A stretch of 28,786 nucleotides of DNA from contig JAPFFF010000255.1 of assembly GCA_039105265.1 (NCBI GenBank), forward strand, positions 1 through 28,786, read 5' to 3'. The notes under the pieces are model-generated. The model was not told the origin of the DNA. It did no database searches and saw only the letters and a list, made by a program, of their open reading frames with translations. Made by a program: the position numbers and the translations under genes. This document shows, piece after piece, positions 18,053 to 26,922 of the stretch. Origin of the DNA: Tritrichomonas musculus (taxonomy: Eukaryota > Parabasalia > Tritrichomonadida > Tritrichomonadidae). Each line of letters opens with the position of its first letter. Position 1 is the stretch's first letter.

Positions 18053-19342
18053 ATGAATCGCTTTTCATTAAACAGTGGCCTCGATCAACAACGTGTTCCA
18101 CGAACGCTTAATCAATATACATTTCGTACAAATATTGGCTCAGGCACCTTTTCACAGGTAAGGCTTGCATTTAATAACATTAATCATCAATACTACGCTT
18201 GCAAAATCATCCGAAGAGATAAAATAGAATCTTTGGTTAAAGATGATAATAATGAAGATAAAAATAGAAGAATGCAACGACTTGAAGATGAAATCCGATC
18301 TATGCAAAAAGTTGATCATTCAGGGATTGTTCAACTTATTGATTTATTGAAAGACGAAAACTTTTATTATGTATTCCTCGAATATTGTGTTAATGGAGAA
18401 TTATTTGAATACATTATAGATAGAAAAAAGTTAATGGAGCATGAAGCCAAAGTTTTTATGAAAGAAATATTACTTTCTGTTCAATATCTTCATTCAATGG
18501 GAATCGCACACAGAGACTTGAAACCTGAAAATATTTTTCTCGATGCATATAATCATATTAAAATTGGTGATTTCGGATTTGCCAGAAGTTACAATGAAAA
18601 TGAATTATGCCAAACAAAATGTGGCACACTCACCTATATTTCACCTGACGTTCTAAAAAATGAATCGTATGATCCATTCAAAAGCGATATTTGGAGCCTC
18701 GGAGTTATTTTGTTTGTAATGGTTAGTGGATCAATACCTTGGACAGCAACATCAGATGCTCAAAGAATTAATCAAATTATTGATGGTCAATATTCAGTTC
18801 CAGCTTATTTAAGTGATCAATGCAGAGATTTAATCGAACAATTAATGTGTCCAGATCCAGAAAAAAGAATTACTTTAGAAGAAGCCATAAATCATCCATG
18901 GCTTTCAAGTGTCAAAATACCAGAAAAAATTTGCACATATGGGTCAAACGAATCTTTACCATTAAATCAAATCGACGAATTTTTTGGAAAGAATATTCAT
19001 AGAGAAAATGAGACTGAAATAATTCATCAGTTAATTCATAACAAGATTCTTTCCAATACATCGCCACTATCAAAATTCAAAAATGAGAATATGGATTGTA
19101 ATTTATCAAACTCTTTTCCTGTTAACCGTACTAAAGAGAGTCCATCTAAAAAGCGTCCATTAACATCATTTGCTAATTCTAAGGCGGCAACTCGTATTTC
19201 AAGTCATTCAGATCCTATTAGAAGGAAATATGTGATTTCAAAACCACCAACGAATATCGGTTTTTCCATTAATGCCAAAACAGGCAATTCACCTAATTTG
19301 AGGAAATCTTTAAGAATTCCGAAAAAAATTACATGTGCTTAA
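18053..19342 (+). CDS. CAMK-type serine/threonine protein kinase
   Basis: 429 residues. The kinase domain covers about 23-285. It has a glycine loop IGSGTFSQV (28-36), the ATP-binding Lys51 in ACKI, a helix-C Glu near 80, HRDLKPEN (153-160), DFG (173-175), activation segment CGTLTYISPD (190-199), SDIWSLGVIL (211-220) and a closing HPWL. All catalytic residues are present, so it should be active. The segment CGT-Y-SP followed by YDPFKSDIWSLGVILF is typical of the CAMK/CAMKL group (AMPK- and TSSK-like). The APE motif reads SPD, a conservative change. The tail (about 290-429) is Ser/Lys/Asn-rich and disordered, with SPSKKRP-like basic patches. No calmodulin-binding helix, UBA or KA1 domain is recognised. 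Substrate is unknown. It is followed 110 bp later by RTCB on the same strand. The stop codon overlaps TAAA, the trichomonad polyadenylation-type signal. Confidence 0.9.
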   Translation: MNRFSLNSGLDQQRVPRTLNQYTFRTNIGSGTFSQVRLAFNNINHQYYACKIIRRDKIESLVKDDNNEDKNRRMQRLEDEIRSMQKVDHSGIVQLIDLLKDENFYYVFLEYCVNGELFEYIIDRKKLMEHEAKVFMKEILLSVQYLHSMGIAHRDLKPENIFLDAYNHIKIGDFGFARSYNENELCQTKCGTLTYISPDVLKNESYDPFKSDIWSLGVILFVMVSGSIPWTATSDAQRINQIIDGQYSVPAYLSDQCRDLIEQLMCPDPEKRITLEEAINHPWLSSVKIPEKICTYGSNESLPLNQIDEFFGKNIHRENETEIIHQLIHNKILSNTSPLSKFKNENMDCNLSNSFPVNRTKESPSKKRPLTSFANSKAATRISSHSDPIRRKYVISKPPTNIGFSINAKTGNSPNLRKSLRIPKKITCA

Positions 19343-19452
19343 AATTTATATCATGAATGTATATATTAAATGTTAATAGATTATAAATTTGTGCTATTTT
19401 TTATTTAGTAACTTTTTGATAGGTTTAAAAATTTTTCAATTTCATATTTTAA

Positions 19453-20976
19453 ATGACGAAAGTAAATTCTCTTCAAATAAACCCAGATATGATTCATCCT
19501 GTTGAAGGTGAAGAATGTGTTTATGAAATACCAATTGGATTCGTTCCAAATATGCGGGTTCCTGGAAGATTTTATGCAACTAAAGATATGGCTGATTTTG
19601 CTTTTGAAGAACTTAACAATTGGATTCAAAACAAAAGTTCAGGTCTTCCTTCAATTATGCAAATAGCATTTGTTGCAACATTACCTGGAATTAAAAAATA
19701 TTCGTATGGAATGCCTGACATGCATTCTGGATATGGATTTTCAATAGGAGGTGTTGCTGCATTTGATACATCAGATCCAGAATGCATCATTTCGCCAGGT
19801 GGCGTTGGATATGATATTAATTGTGGTGTTAGATGCTTCACAACTCATTTAACTAGAGAAGAAGTTGAGGCTAAGAAAAAGGATCTTATTGCAGCAATGT
19901 ATCGTAATATTCCAACAGGCGTTGGTGGCAAAAAAAAGAATTTTATGAAAAAAACAGATCTTCCAGAAATTCTTTCAAAAGGAGCTGGATGGGCTATTGA
20001 ACATGGATATGGTGTTCCAGAAGATTTAGAAAACTGTGAAGAAGGAGGCTGCCTCAAATTTGCCAATCCATCATTAATTACTGATCGAGCTATTGAAAGA
20101 GGTAATGGCCAACTTGGAACACTAGGAGCAGGAAATCATTATGTAGAAGTTCAGTATATTGACGAGATTTTCGATGAGAGAGCTGCTGAAGTAATGGGAC
20201 TTAAAAAAGGTGAAGTTGTCTGTATGATACATACAGGCTCGCGTGGGCTTGGTTATCAAGTAGCAGATGATTTTATCAAAGAAATTGGTAAAAAATGCTG
20301 CACTACAGATCTTCCAGATAAGCAATTATCATCAGCTCCGCTTCAGAGCGAACTAGGCCAAAAATACCTTCAATCAATGGGAGCTGCAGCTAATTTTGCA
20401 TGGTGCAATCGCCAAGTCATTACTCACTTTGCAAGAAAAGCTTTTACTGAAGTTTTTGGAACCACTAATAGTAATGGCGAAGAAATTAAAATGGACTTAA
20501 TTTATGATGTCGCTCACAATATCGCTAAAATCGAAAAACATACTGTAGATGGTGTTGAGGGCGAGTATATTGTACATCGAAAAGGTGCAACTAGATCATT
20601 CGGACCTGACAGAGAGGAATTACCTCCAAAATATAAAGAAATCGGTCAACCAGTGCTAATTGGTGGTTCAATGGGTACAGGATCTTATATACTTGTTGGA
20701 ACAGTTGAAGAAGAAAATGGATCTTTTGGCTCTACTTGTCATGGTGCCGGAAGAGCTATGTCAAGAAGCAAAGCAATGAGGGAACTTCAAATTGGTCATG
20801 TTAGAGAAGAACTCAATCAAAAAGGTATCGAATTGAAAGCTGCTGATAAAAATACTATAATTGAAGAAGCGCCAGAATCTTATAAGGATATTGATCAGGT
20901 AATTGAAGCATGCCAAAAAGTTGGAGTTTCGAAAAAAGTTGCTAAATTAGTTCCAATTGGAGTAATTAAAGGTTAA
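19453..20976 (+). CDS. RTCB: RNA-splicing ligase RTCB (tRNA ligase)
   Basis: 507 residues, close to the human protein (505). RTCB joins 2',3'-cyclic phosphate and 5'-OH RNA ends with GTP and Mn2+. It seals tRNA exons after intron removal and, in animals, XBP1 mRNA. All key residues are visible: Asp121 and Cys124 in GYDINCGVR, His229 in GAGNHYVEVQ, His260 in HTGSRGLG, His355 in DVAHN and the guanylylated nucleophile His430 in STCHGAGRAMSRSKA. Other signatures are GMPDMHSGYGFSIGGV (86-101) and GSMGTGSYIL (405-414). Full length and intact metal and guanylate sites imply an active enzyme. The start is the first ATG, preceded by an initiator-like TCATATTTT about 10 bases upstream. The stop overlaps TAAA. 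Confidence 0.97.
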   Translation: MTKVNSLQINPDMIHPVEGEECVYEIPIGFVPNMRVPGRFYATKDMADFAFEELNNWIQNKSSGLPSIMQIAFVATLPGIKKYSYGMPDMHSGYGFSIGGVAAFDTSDPECIISPGGVGYDINCGVRCFTTHLTREEVEAKKKDLIAAMYRNIPTGVGGKKKNFMKKTDLPEILSKGAGWAIEHGYGVPEDLENCEEGGCLKFANPSLITDRAIERGNGQLGTLGAGNHYVEVQYIDEIFDERAAEVMGLKKGEVVCMIHTGSRGLGYQVADDFIKEIGKKCCTTDLPDKQLSSAPLQSELGQKYLQSMGAAANFAWCNRQVITHFARKAFTEVFGTTNSNGEEIKMDLIYDVAHNIAKIEKHTVDGVEGEYIVHRKGATRSFGPDREELPPKYKEIGQPVLIGGSMGTGSYILVGTVEEENGSFGSTCHGAGRAMSRSKAMRELQIGHVREELNQKGIELKAADKNTIIEEAPESYKDIDQVIEACQKVGVSKKVAKLVPIGVIKG

Positions 20977-21185
20977 AAAAAAAATTGTTTTTGATTTAAA
21001 TTGATAAACGTTTCAAATTTCATTCAATTATTGAATTATAAGTTTCAATATTCATACAATTTTGAATGTGCTTGATATCACTTGATCAAACTTTTTGAAT
21101 TAAGTTTAAACTGATCATTCAAATTCTATTTTCTTTTTCTCAATTCTTTTCAATAAATTTGAACCAAATTTATAAAACTCGATTC
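20977..21185 (+). promoter_or_regulatory. RTCB-transporter intergenic region
   Basis: 209 bp, AT-rich. It contains several TCA-T/A-rich initiator-like strings (TCAATTCTTTTCAATAAATTTG at about 21140-21161 and CGATTCATG at the start). It includes 27 in-frame bases from 21159 that remain open but begin with TTG. Confidence 0.35.
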
Positions 21186-22592
21186 ATGAATGAGGAACTT
21201 TTATTAAAAAAAGAATGGGTTCCGCTGCATCTTAGAGAAAAACTTTCGTTTATGCATATAATGGCGATTGCATCATCAAATTTGGCACCAAGTATTTTAT
21301 GGATGATAACACCAACTTTTTTTGAGCCCATCTCTTTAAAACTTCATGTTTCTCAACTTTGGCAAACTATTTTTCTTTTTTTGGGATCTTTTTCTGGCTT
21401 TGCCGTTTGTCCAATTGTAGGAATTTATTCTGATAACTCAACATGCAAATGGGGAAGAAGACGAATTTATATTGTTGTTGCTCTTTTTTTAATGATACTT
21501 GGTCTTATATTGATGACTTATTGCGTTGAAATAGGAAAATGGCTCAAACCTCAGAATCCAAACGTATTACAGCAAATTTTATTTGGATTTTCGTATGAGT
21601 TTGTTGTGACAGCAGGAAATATTTTACAAACGCCAGCTAGATCAATTTGCACTGACGTAACGCCTCTTCATCAACAAAATTTAATGGCAAATATTTGCAG
21701 CGTTTTCGGTGGTTTAGGTGGTGTTATAGTTAATATCATTGGTGGATTAAAGTTAGAGCAATACACTAGTTTAACACAAGAACAATTTGTATTAATTGTT
21801 GCAGGAATTTTGTGTAGCATTGCAATAATTATAACAGTAGTAGTTACTCCTGAAGAACCTCTTGCTAACAAGCCTCCTAAAATCAGACCTTTTAAATTAT
21901 TATTTGATTCTTTTCGCAAAATGCCAAGGCCAATGATTCATTCTTTGCCATCTATAACACTGGCCACAGTAGCATATTTTCAATTTTCTTTCCAGTTTAA
22001 TAATTTTATGGGCAAAGACATATTTAATGGAGATAATTCTGACCCAACAAAGCCAGATCAAGTCAAACGCTACAATGATGGAGTTTCATGGTCAATGTTT
22101 TGTGGAGCAGTCAGATATGGTGCTCAATTTTTATATGGATTTGTTTGCACAAGAATATCAGAAATAATTGGATTTAAGTGGGCATCATTTATGGGATATA
22201 TTTTAATGGCTATAGGTCTTTTCTTATTTTTCTTTATCAATAATCGTTACGCATATCTTTTCATAACAATTTTACTTGGAGTTGGTTACGGAACTTGTAT
22301 GTCAATCCCATATGCAATTGCTTCAATTAGTGCAACAATAAGCAAACAAGATATCGGAGTCTATTTCGGTATTTTAATTGTTTTCACAGTTATTGGAGAG
22401 CAATGCTCAAATCTTGGAATTGGCTCTGGGCTTGGTCAAATTTGGCCTGATAATCCAAGGATGATGATTGGAATTTCAAGCGTTTTTGGAATTATTGCTG
22501 CCCTATCTTCTCTATGGATTATTGAACCTATAATTGGGCCTAAACTTGGAAATAACGAGTCTTTTACATCTTTAACAGCAGAATCAAATTAA
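21186..22592 (+). CDS. SLC45/SUC-type (GPH) sugar:proton symporter
   Basis: 468 residues from the first ATG (21186). The frame is open upstream, but only from TTG at 21159, so the ATG is preferred. About twelve hydrophobic spans are present. The loop after span 2 reads GIYSDNSTCKWGRRRIYI (79-96), the sucrose-transporter/SLC45 form of the major-facilitator signature ('G..SD....k.GRRRP.I'). A TPARSICTDV segment (149-158) corresponds to the plant SUC 'PARALLAD' motif, and GYGTCMSIPYAI (367-378) corresponds to the late 'GiPLaitySvPfa' motif. It would import disaccharides or other glycosides with protons across the plasma or lysosomal membrane. Substrate cannot be told from sequence. A large polar loop (about 270-300) lies between spans 7 and 8 and a short polar tail ends the protein. 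Confidence 0.85.
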   Translation: MNEELLLKKEWVPLHLREKLSFMHIMAIASSNLAPSILWMITPTFFEPISLKLHVSQLWQTIFLFLGSFSGFAVCPIVGIYSDNSTCKWGRRRIYIVVALFLMILGLILMTYCVEIGKWLKPQNPNVLQQILFGFSYEFVVTAGNILQTPARSICTDVTPLHQQNLMANICSVFGGLGGVIVNIIGGLKLEQYTSLTQEQFVLIVAGILCSIAIIITVVVTPEEPLANKPPKIRPFKLLFDSFRKMPRPMIHSLPSITLATVAYFQFSFQFNNFMGKDIFNGDNSDPTKPDQVKRYNDGVSWSMFCGAVRYGAQFLYGFVCTRISEIIGFKWASFMGYILMAIGLFLFFFINNRYAYLFITILLGVGYGTCMSIPYAIASISATISKQDIGVYFGILIVFTVIGEQCSNLGIGSGLGQIWPDNPRMMIGISSVFGIIAALSSLWIIEPIIGPKLGNNESFTSLTAESN

Positions 22593-22722
22593 TTAACTTT
22601 ATAATCCGCGATTAATTGTTATTATATACATTAAATATTAAGATATATATATATATTTACTTTTTTTTTTTTTTTAATCACTCTGAAATCTATCAATTTT
22701 GAATCAAAGAAACCAATTTCAA
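22593..22722. other. Short intergenic region with TA repeat and T-tract
   Basis: 130 bp containing a (TA)n run near 22643-22658 and a 16-base T-run at about 22661-22676, followed by initiator-like TCACTCTG and TCAATTTTG before the C2 gene. Confidence 0.4.
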
Positions 22723-23526
22723 ATGGCTGCAAAGATTTTATTTAAAGTTATTGATGCTACCATGAAAACTGATTGCGAGATTTTTGTTTCCGTTTATCTT
22801 AAAAGCCAGGGAATTTCCCAATCAAAGAGAACTGATATTGTAAATAATTCGTCAAATTATACATTTAACAAAGAATTTGATTTTCAAAGTCAAAACATAC
22901 GCAACGATGCTATTTGCATATCTGTTTTTGATCACGAAGTTGTTGGTGATAAACAACTTTGCAACCATGACGAATCGACAGCAGAACTCCTCACAGAATC
23001 AACCAAAAACTTCTCTGTTGATCTTTTCCGAAAGAAAAAGCGTATTGGATCCGTAAAATTCGAAATGCAAGCAGCTGTAACTGAGTCCGATCCAAATACT
23101 ATAGAGGAAGCCAAAGACGTGGCATCCCCTCCTTCAAAGAAAATGATTATTTTTAAAGTTAAAATATGTGAAGCTCATAAATTAAGGAAAATTGCCAAAA
23201 ATGCAATTTGTGATCCATCTGTTGCTATCAGAATGAAAAGTCAGGACTTTGAGCAAACCTCTGAAACTGATGTTGCTGAAACGACTCGCGATCCTGTTTG
23301 GAATGAAGAATTTGAACTTCCATGCGAATTTCCAAAATATGACTCTCTTTTGATATCACTGCATGACAACAGTGAAATAGGTGGTGATTTATGTGATGAT
23401 ATTGAAATACCTGCTTCTCATTTCGTTGTTGATGGCCCAGTTGAAGTATTAAATGAAAGATTAATATATCATGGAAAACCAGCTGGAATGCTCAAACTTG
23501 AAGTTCAAGCGATTACAAAAGAATAA
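22723..23526 (+). CDS. Tandem C2-domain protein
   Basis: 267 residues from the first ATG (22723); an upstream open stretch begins with TTG and is not used. Domain 1 covers about 3-118 and domain 2 about 141-264. Both have the C2 beta-sandwich order: an ILFKVIDA or IIFKVKICEAHKL first strand, a middle FNKEFDF or DPVWNEEFEL strand and a late LISLHD-type strand. Domain 2 keeps the best signature, with NAICDPSVAI (160-169, loop-1 Asp164), RDPVWNEEFEL (189-199) and acidic loop 3 (215-226: DNSEIGGDLCDD). Domain 1 lacks the loop-1 aspartates but retains FDHEVVGDK (69-77). The expected role is Ca2+-dependent or Ca2+-independent phospholipid or protein binding in trafficking or signalling. No membrane span is seen. 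The protein consists of C2 domains only. The stop overlaps TAAA. Confidence 0.8.
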   Translation: MAAKILFKVIDATMKTDCEIFVSVYLKSQGISQSKRTDIVNNSSNYTFNKEFDFQSQNIRNDAICISVFDHEVVGDKQLCNHDESTAELLTESTKNFSVDLFRKKKRIGSVKFEMQAAVTESDPNTIEEAKDVASPPSKKMIIFKVKICEAHKLRKIAKNAICDPSVAIRMKSQDFEQTSETDVAETTRDPVWNEEFELPCEFPKYDSLLISLHDNSEIGGDLCDDIEIPASHFVVDGPVEVLNERLIYHGKPAGMLKLEVQAITKE

Positions 23527-24732
23527 ACAGACGATTGTTTTTGTTTCTAAATATTAATAAATATTTATAGATTCTTATTAAAATAATACTAGATATGTTC
23601 TTTGAATCACTTAATTCATTACTTTTTTCTCATTTATAAGTTATGAAAATGTTTAGCAATTGAATCGTCTAAAACAGCACCAAATCCATTTTAGGTAAAA
23701 TATCTTAATTTAATCAAAGCTTTGATTAAATCTTGTTTTATATTAACTGCTTCTTCTTAGGAAAAATTAAGGAAAGTTCCATTACCATTTAAATAAATAT
23801 TTCATAAATTTAAAAAAAAAAAAATTGAATAAGCATCATAGATTATTAAATTCTAACACTAACAATATTGATCAATTGTTATGCCAAACAACAAAAATTT
23901 CTTAGATTTATGAATGCATTTCAAAAGATTTGTTGAGCTGCAAATTAATTTTCTTGGAAAAAAGATATCTCAAACTTTTTTATTTCTTTTAAAAGATAGC
24001 CAGGATAACATTACTTCAGCGATATCTCACTCAGATGCTAGTTCAACAAAAAATCAACCTCAGTAGAATCGCCAACATTGAAAAAAAAGTTACCATTTTT
24101 CAATTTTTTCTGGCATTTTTATATTGAAATTTTATTCAAATGAGTATTTTATAGACCAAAAAGTAAAATAGTATTTAAACATAATATATATTAATTATTG
24201 ATATGATTCTATATAAAAATAGAATTTTCTAAAATAAAACTTGTTTATATATTAAGATATTAATATATTATTTTTATGGAAAATCATTTCATTAAGGGTA
24301 TAGTTTAAATTATTTTTTGATGTAATTCAGAAGATTTTATATTTTTATATTTAATTCAATATTGAATTAAAAAAATATTCATTCTCAATTTACTATTTTT
24401 TATGAGATATGCCTAAACATGAATATCATGAGTTGCTTTAAACATTTAGCAATTTTAAAATAGCCAAAGATATGATAAATATTAATATAAATCAAAATTT
24501 TAAAATCTTAAAATAGTATAGTATATTTTTTTAAATAATATAATGGAAGTAAAAATAAAAAAAGAATATCATTATGTAACAAACTAATGCCACTATTTTT
24601 TTACGTTAATGATTCACTAACCAAATAAATTTAAATTCAATGTAAAATCAAGATTAAACTTCCATTATAAGAGTAGATCTTCATGGATTTTAATTCTAAA
24701 TCATATGAAGCTGACATTTACTTAGTATCTAA
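23527..24732. other. Gene-free AT-rich region left of the large inverted repeat
   Basis: About 1.2 kb. The stretch 23880-24110 is less AT-rich than its surroundings and has a 50-codon frame (23914-24066; starts MHFKRFVELQINFLGKK) that may be a decayed coding fragment, but nothing is recognised. At 24286-24305 there is a 20-bp sequence repeated in reverse at 26903-26922. No RNA gene is seen. Confidence 0.35.
24286..24305 (+). repeat. Left copy of a 20-bp inverted pair (ATTTCATTAAGGGTATAGTT)
   Basis: The exact reverse complement occurs at 26903-26922, spanning the start codon of the BTB-BACK-discoidin gene. Flanking sequence does not match beyond these 20 bases. The pair brackets the large inverted repeat, though not symmetrically. 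Confidence 0.6.
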
Positions 24733-25350
24733 CTAAAATAGAAATAATTAGTCAAGATATTTATCTTAAAATATAAAAAATGAGAAAATTTCTGAGAATA
24801 TCAAGATCTATATCAGAAAATAAATGATATAGTCGATTACTATTTGAAAACAAGAGCAAATGAAATAAAATGAAATTTGAAAAAAATAAAAAAGTTGTTT
24901 TCAATGAGGGTTTTTTATTTATTCAGGTACTTTTTGTATGAATATTTTGCTTTTTGTTTGATATTGGTAGTTTTTCAAAGATTTTAACGTAATTTTAAGA
25001 CGTTAATTTTTATGAAAATTTGGTGTTCAAAACGTTTAATACACAATTTTAAAGAACTTGGTGAGCTTTATGCGAGACAAACGAATACATATTACGCAAT
25101 TTTGAGTAAAAAAAAGAATAACGATTAGAAATATGAAATTGACCTACAAAAAATGGTCAAATAAAAAGATCTGACAAAATATTTTTCCTCTATTTATTTT
25201 TTAATTTTTAATATAAAGTTAAGATGTACGTAAAAAATTGTCTGACCAGTTTTTTTTATTTGTTCCAAAAAAATTTCTATACCTAATTATGATTCAAAAC
25301 TCAATAACAACAAAAGGAAAAAATAAATCCTCCGGCCAAATCTAATATTT
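24733..25350 (+). repeat. Left arm of giant inverted repeat
   Basis: Bases 24781-25350 are the reverse complement of 25575-26144 over 570 positions with no net gap. I found a single mismatch (C at 25337 against A at 25588). Outside this, 24733-24780 pairs with 26145-26192 with several mismatches and small gaps. The arm has no long reading frame. Near its inner end is AATCCTCCGGC (25326-25336). Confidence 0.92.
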
Positions 25351-25574
25351 ATATATATATATTTGAAATCAATCATAAAATCTTCTAAAATGCTTAGATT
25401 CACCTCATTTTCAAGCTTTTTTGAAAAAATATGAAAATTCAATGCATTTTATATTTTGGATTATTGAATTTGAAAAGAATTGAATAGAATATAAAATGAA
25501 AACTACTATTTTCTCCCTAGCCATGAATATAAATTTTTGTCATTTGATTTTTGGTATATGAAAATTAAATCAAA
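25351..25574. other. 224-bp spacer of the inverted repeat
   Basis: AT-rich loop between the arms, beginning with a TATATATATATATT run. No coding frame, RNA gene or further symmetry is seen. Confidence 0.6.
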
Positions 25575-26192
25575 AAATATTAGATTTAGCCGGAGGATTT
25601 ATTTTTTCCTTTTGTTGTTATTGAGTTTTGAATCATAATTAGGTATAGAAATTTTTTTGGAACAAATAAAAAAAACTGGTCAGACAATTTTTTACGTACA
25701 TCTTAACTTTATATTAAAAATTAAAAAATAAATAGAGGAAAAATATTTTGTCAGATCTTTTTATTTGACCATTTTTTGTAGGTCAATTTCATATTTCTAA
25801 TCGTTATTCTTTTTTTTACTCAAAATTGCGTAATATGTATTCGTTTGTCTCGCATAAAGCTCACCAAGTTCTTTAAAATTGTGTATTAAACGTTTTGAAC
25901 ACCAAATTTTCATAAAAATTAACGTCTTAAAATTACGTTAAAATCTTTGAAAAACTACCAATATCAAACAAAAAGCAAAATATTCATACAAAAAGTACCT
26001 GAATAAATAAAAAACCCTCATTGAAAACAACTTTTTTATTTTTTTCAAATTTCATTTTATTTCATTTGCTCTTGTTTTCAAATAGTAATCGACTATATCA
26101 TTTATTTTCTGATATAGATCTTGATATTCTCAGAAATTTTCTCATTTTTTGATATTTTAAGAAAAATATCTCAACTAATATTTATATTTTAG
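25575..26192 (-). repeat. Right arm of giant inverted repeat
   Basis: Reverse complement of the left arm. The inner 570 bp are essentially identical and the outer 48 bp (26145-26192) are degraded. GCCGGAGGATT (25589-25599) mirrors the motif in the left arm. Confidence 0.92.
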
Positions 26193-26712
26193 CAAATATT
26201 AAAATATTTACTGATATTTCCAATTATATATTCACATCCAGCAAATTATTTTAAACAATTATTGGTAAATTGTTAAATATTTGATTATGTTAAAAATCTA
26301 TCTAAAAGTTTGCAATTATGTATGATATATTGTGAAATCATTAAATCTACTAACTTTGAGTTGTTATATCAAGATCTCTAAATCAAGTTATTTAAAAAAA
26401 TACTCTATTTTCGAAATTCTCTCAAATTCTACAATTATAGATATCAAAATGTCAAAGGATGTAAAAACAAAAAAATATAATATACGATATTATAAATAGA
26501 AATCTTATATTATGCTCGATATATTAAATATTAATATTTTATACATATATTCAAATTTGACTGTATAAAATCATATAAAATAAAATCTCAGAAAATTGAG
26601 AATCATTCAAAAAAGAATTCAAAAAAAAACTTAAAGAACCAGAGAAATGATTTCTCGCATTTTTTGAAATTTTATTAGATAAATCGCAATAACATTTAAA
26701 ATTATTAGTTTT
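26193..26712. other. AT-rich stretch right of the inverted repeat
   Basis: 520 bp with no coding frame, RNA gene or repeat that I can support. Confidence 0.4.
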
Positions 26713-26810
26713 GTACGGAGGAAATTTTTTTTTGTTGAGTCTTTTTCAATATCTCAAATAATTATTAGAAAATAATTAATTTAGAATAAAATAAAAAAAA
26801 TCCTCCGGAC
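26713..26810. repeat. 98-bp miniature inverted-repeat structure
   Basis: The left end GTACGGAGGAAATTTTTTTTT (26713-) mirrors the right end AAAAAAAATCCTCCGGAC (to 26810). The outer ten bases match at nine of ten positions (GT.CGGAGGA). The CCTCCGG core is the same as that at the inner ends of the giant inverted repeat. No target duplication is evident, so mobility is unproven. Confidence 0.45.
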
Positions 26811-26902
26811 ATTTCTTTGTGCACATTCTAATTTTATAAAAAGAATTTAAAAAAAAGCAACAGAAAAAAATTTTTTCTCATATCGAATAAGCCCACTTTT
26901 TC

Positions 26903-26922
26903 AACTATACCCTTAATGAAAT
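26903..26922 (-). repeat. Right copy of the 20-bp inverted pair, across a start codon
   Basis: AACTATACCCTTAATGAAAT is the exact reverse complement of 24286-24305. It contains the ATG of the BTB-BACK-discoidin gene and a TTAA tetramer. Confidence 0.6.

Noticed and set aside
21159-21185. Upstream extension of the transporter frame by nine codons
   Set aside because: It begins with TTG. A cytosolic eukaryotic gene would normally start at the first ATG (21186), and the extension adds no family-conserved sequence.
22699-22722. Upstream extension of the C2 protein frame by eight codons
   Set aside because: It begins with TTG; the ATG at 22723 starts right before the first C2 strand.
23853-23868. 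ACTAAC-containing string resembling a trichomonad intron branch/3' motif
   Set aside because: The following bases do not give the conserved ACACAG ending, and no coding frame adjoins it.
23914-24066. 50-codon plus-strand frame in a slightly less AT-rich patch
   Set aside because: Short, unrecognised and isolated. It may be a decayed fragment, but there is not enough to call a gene.
24733-26192. Paired long arms as the ends of a large virus-like element
   Set aside because: No coding sequence of such an element lies between or near the arms, and the spacer is only 224 bp, so there is nothing to assign.
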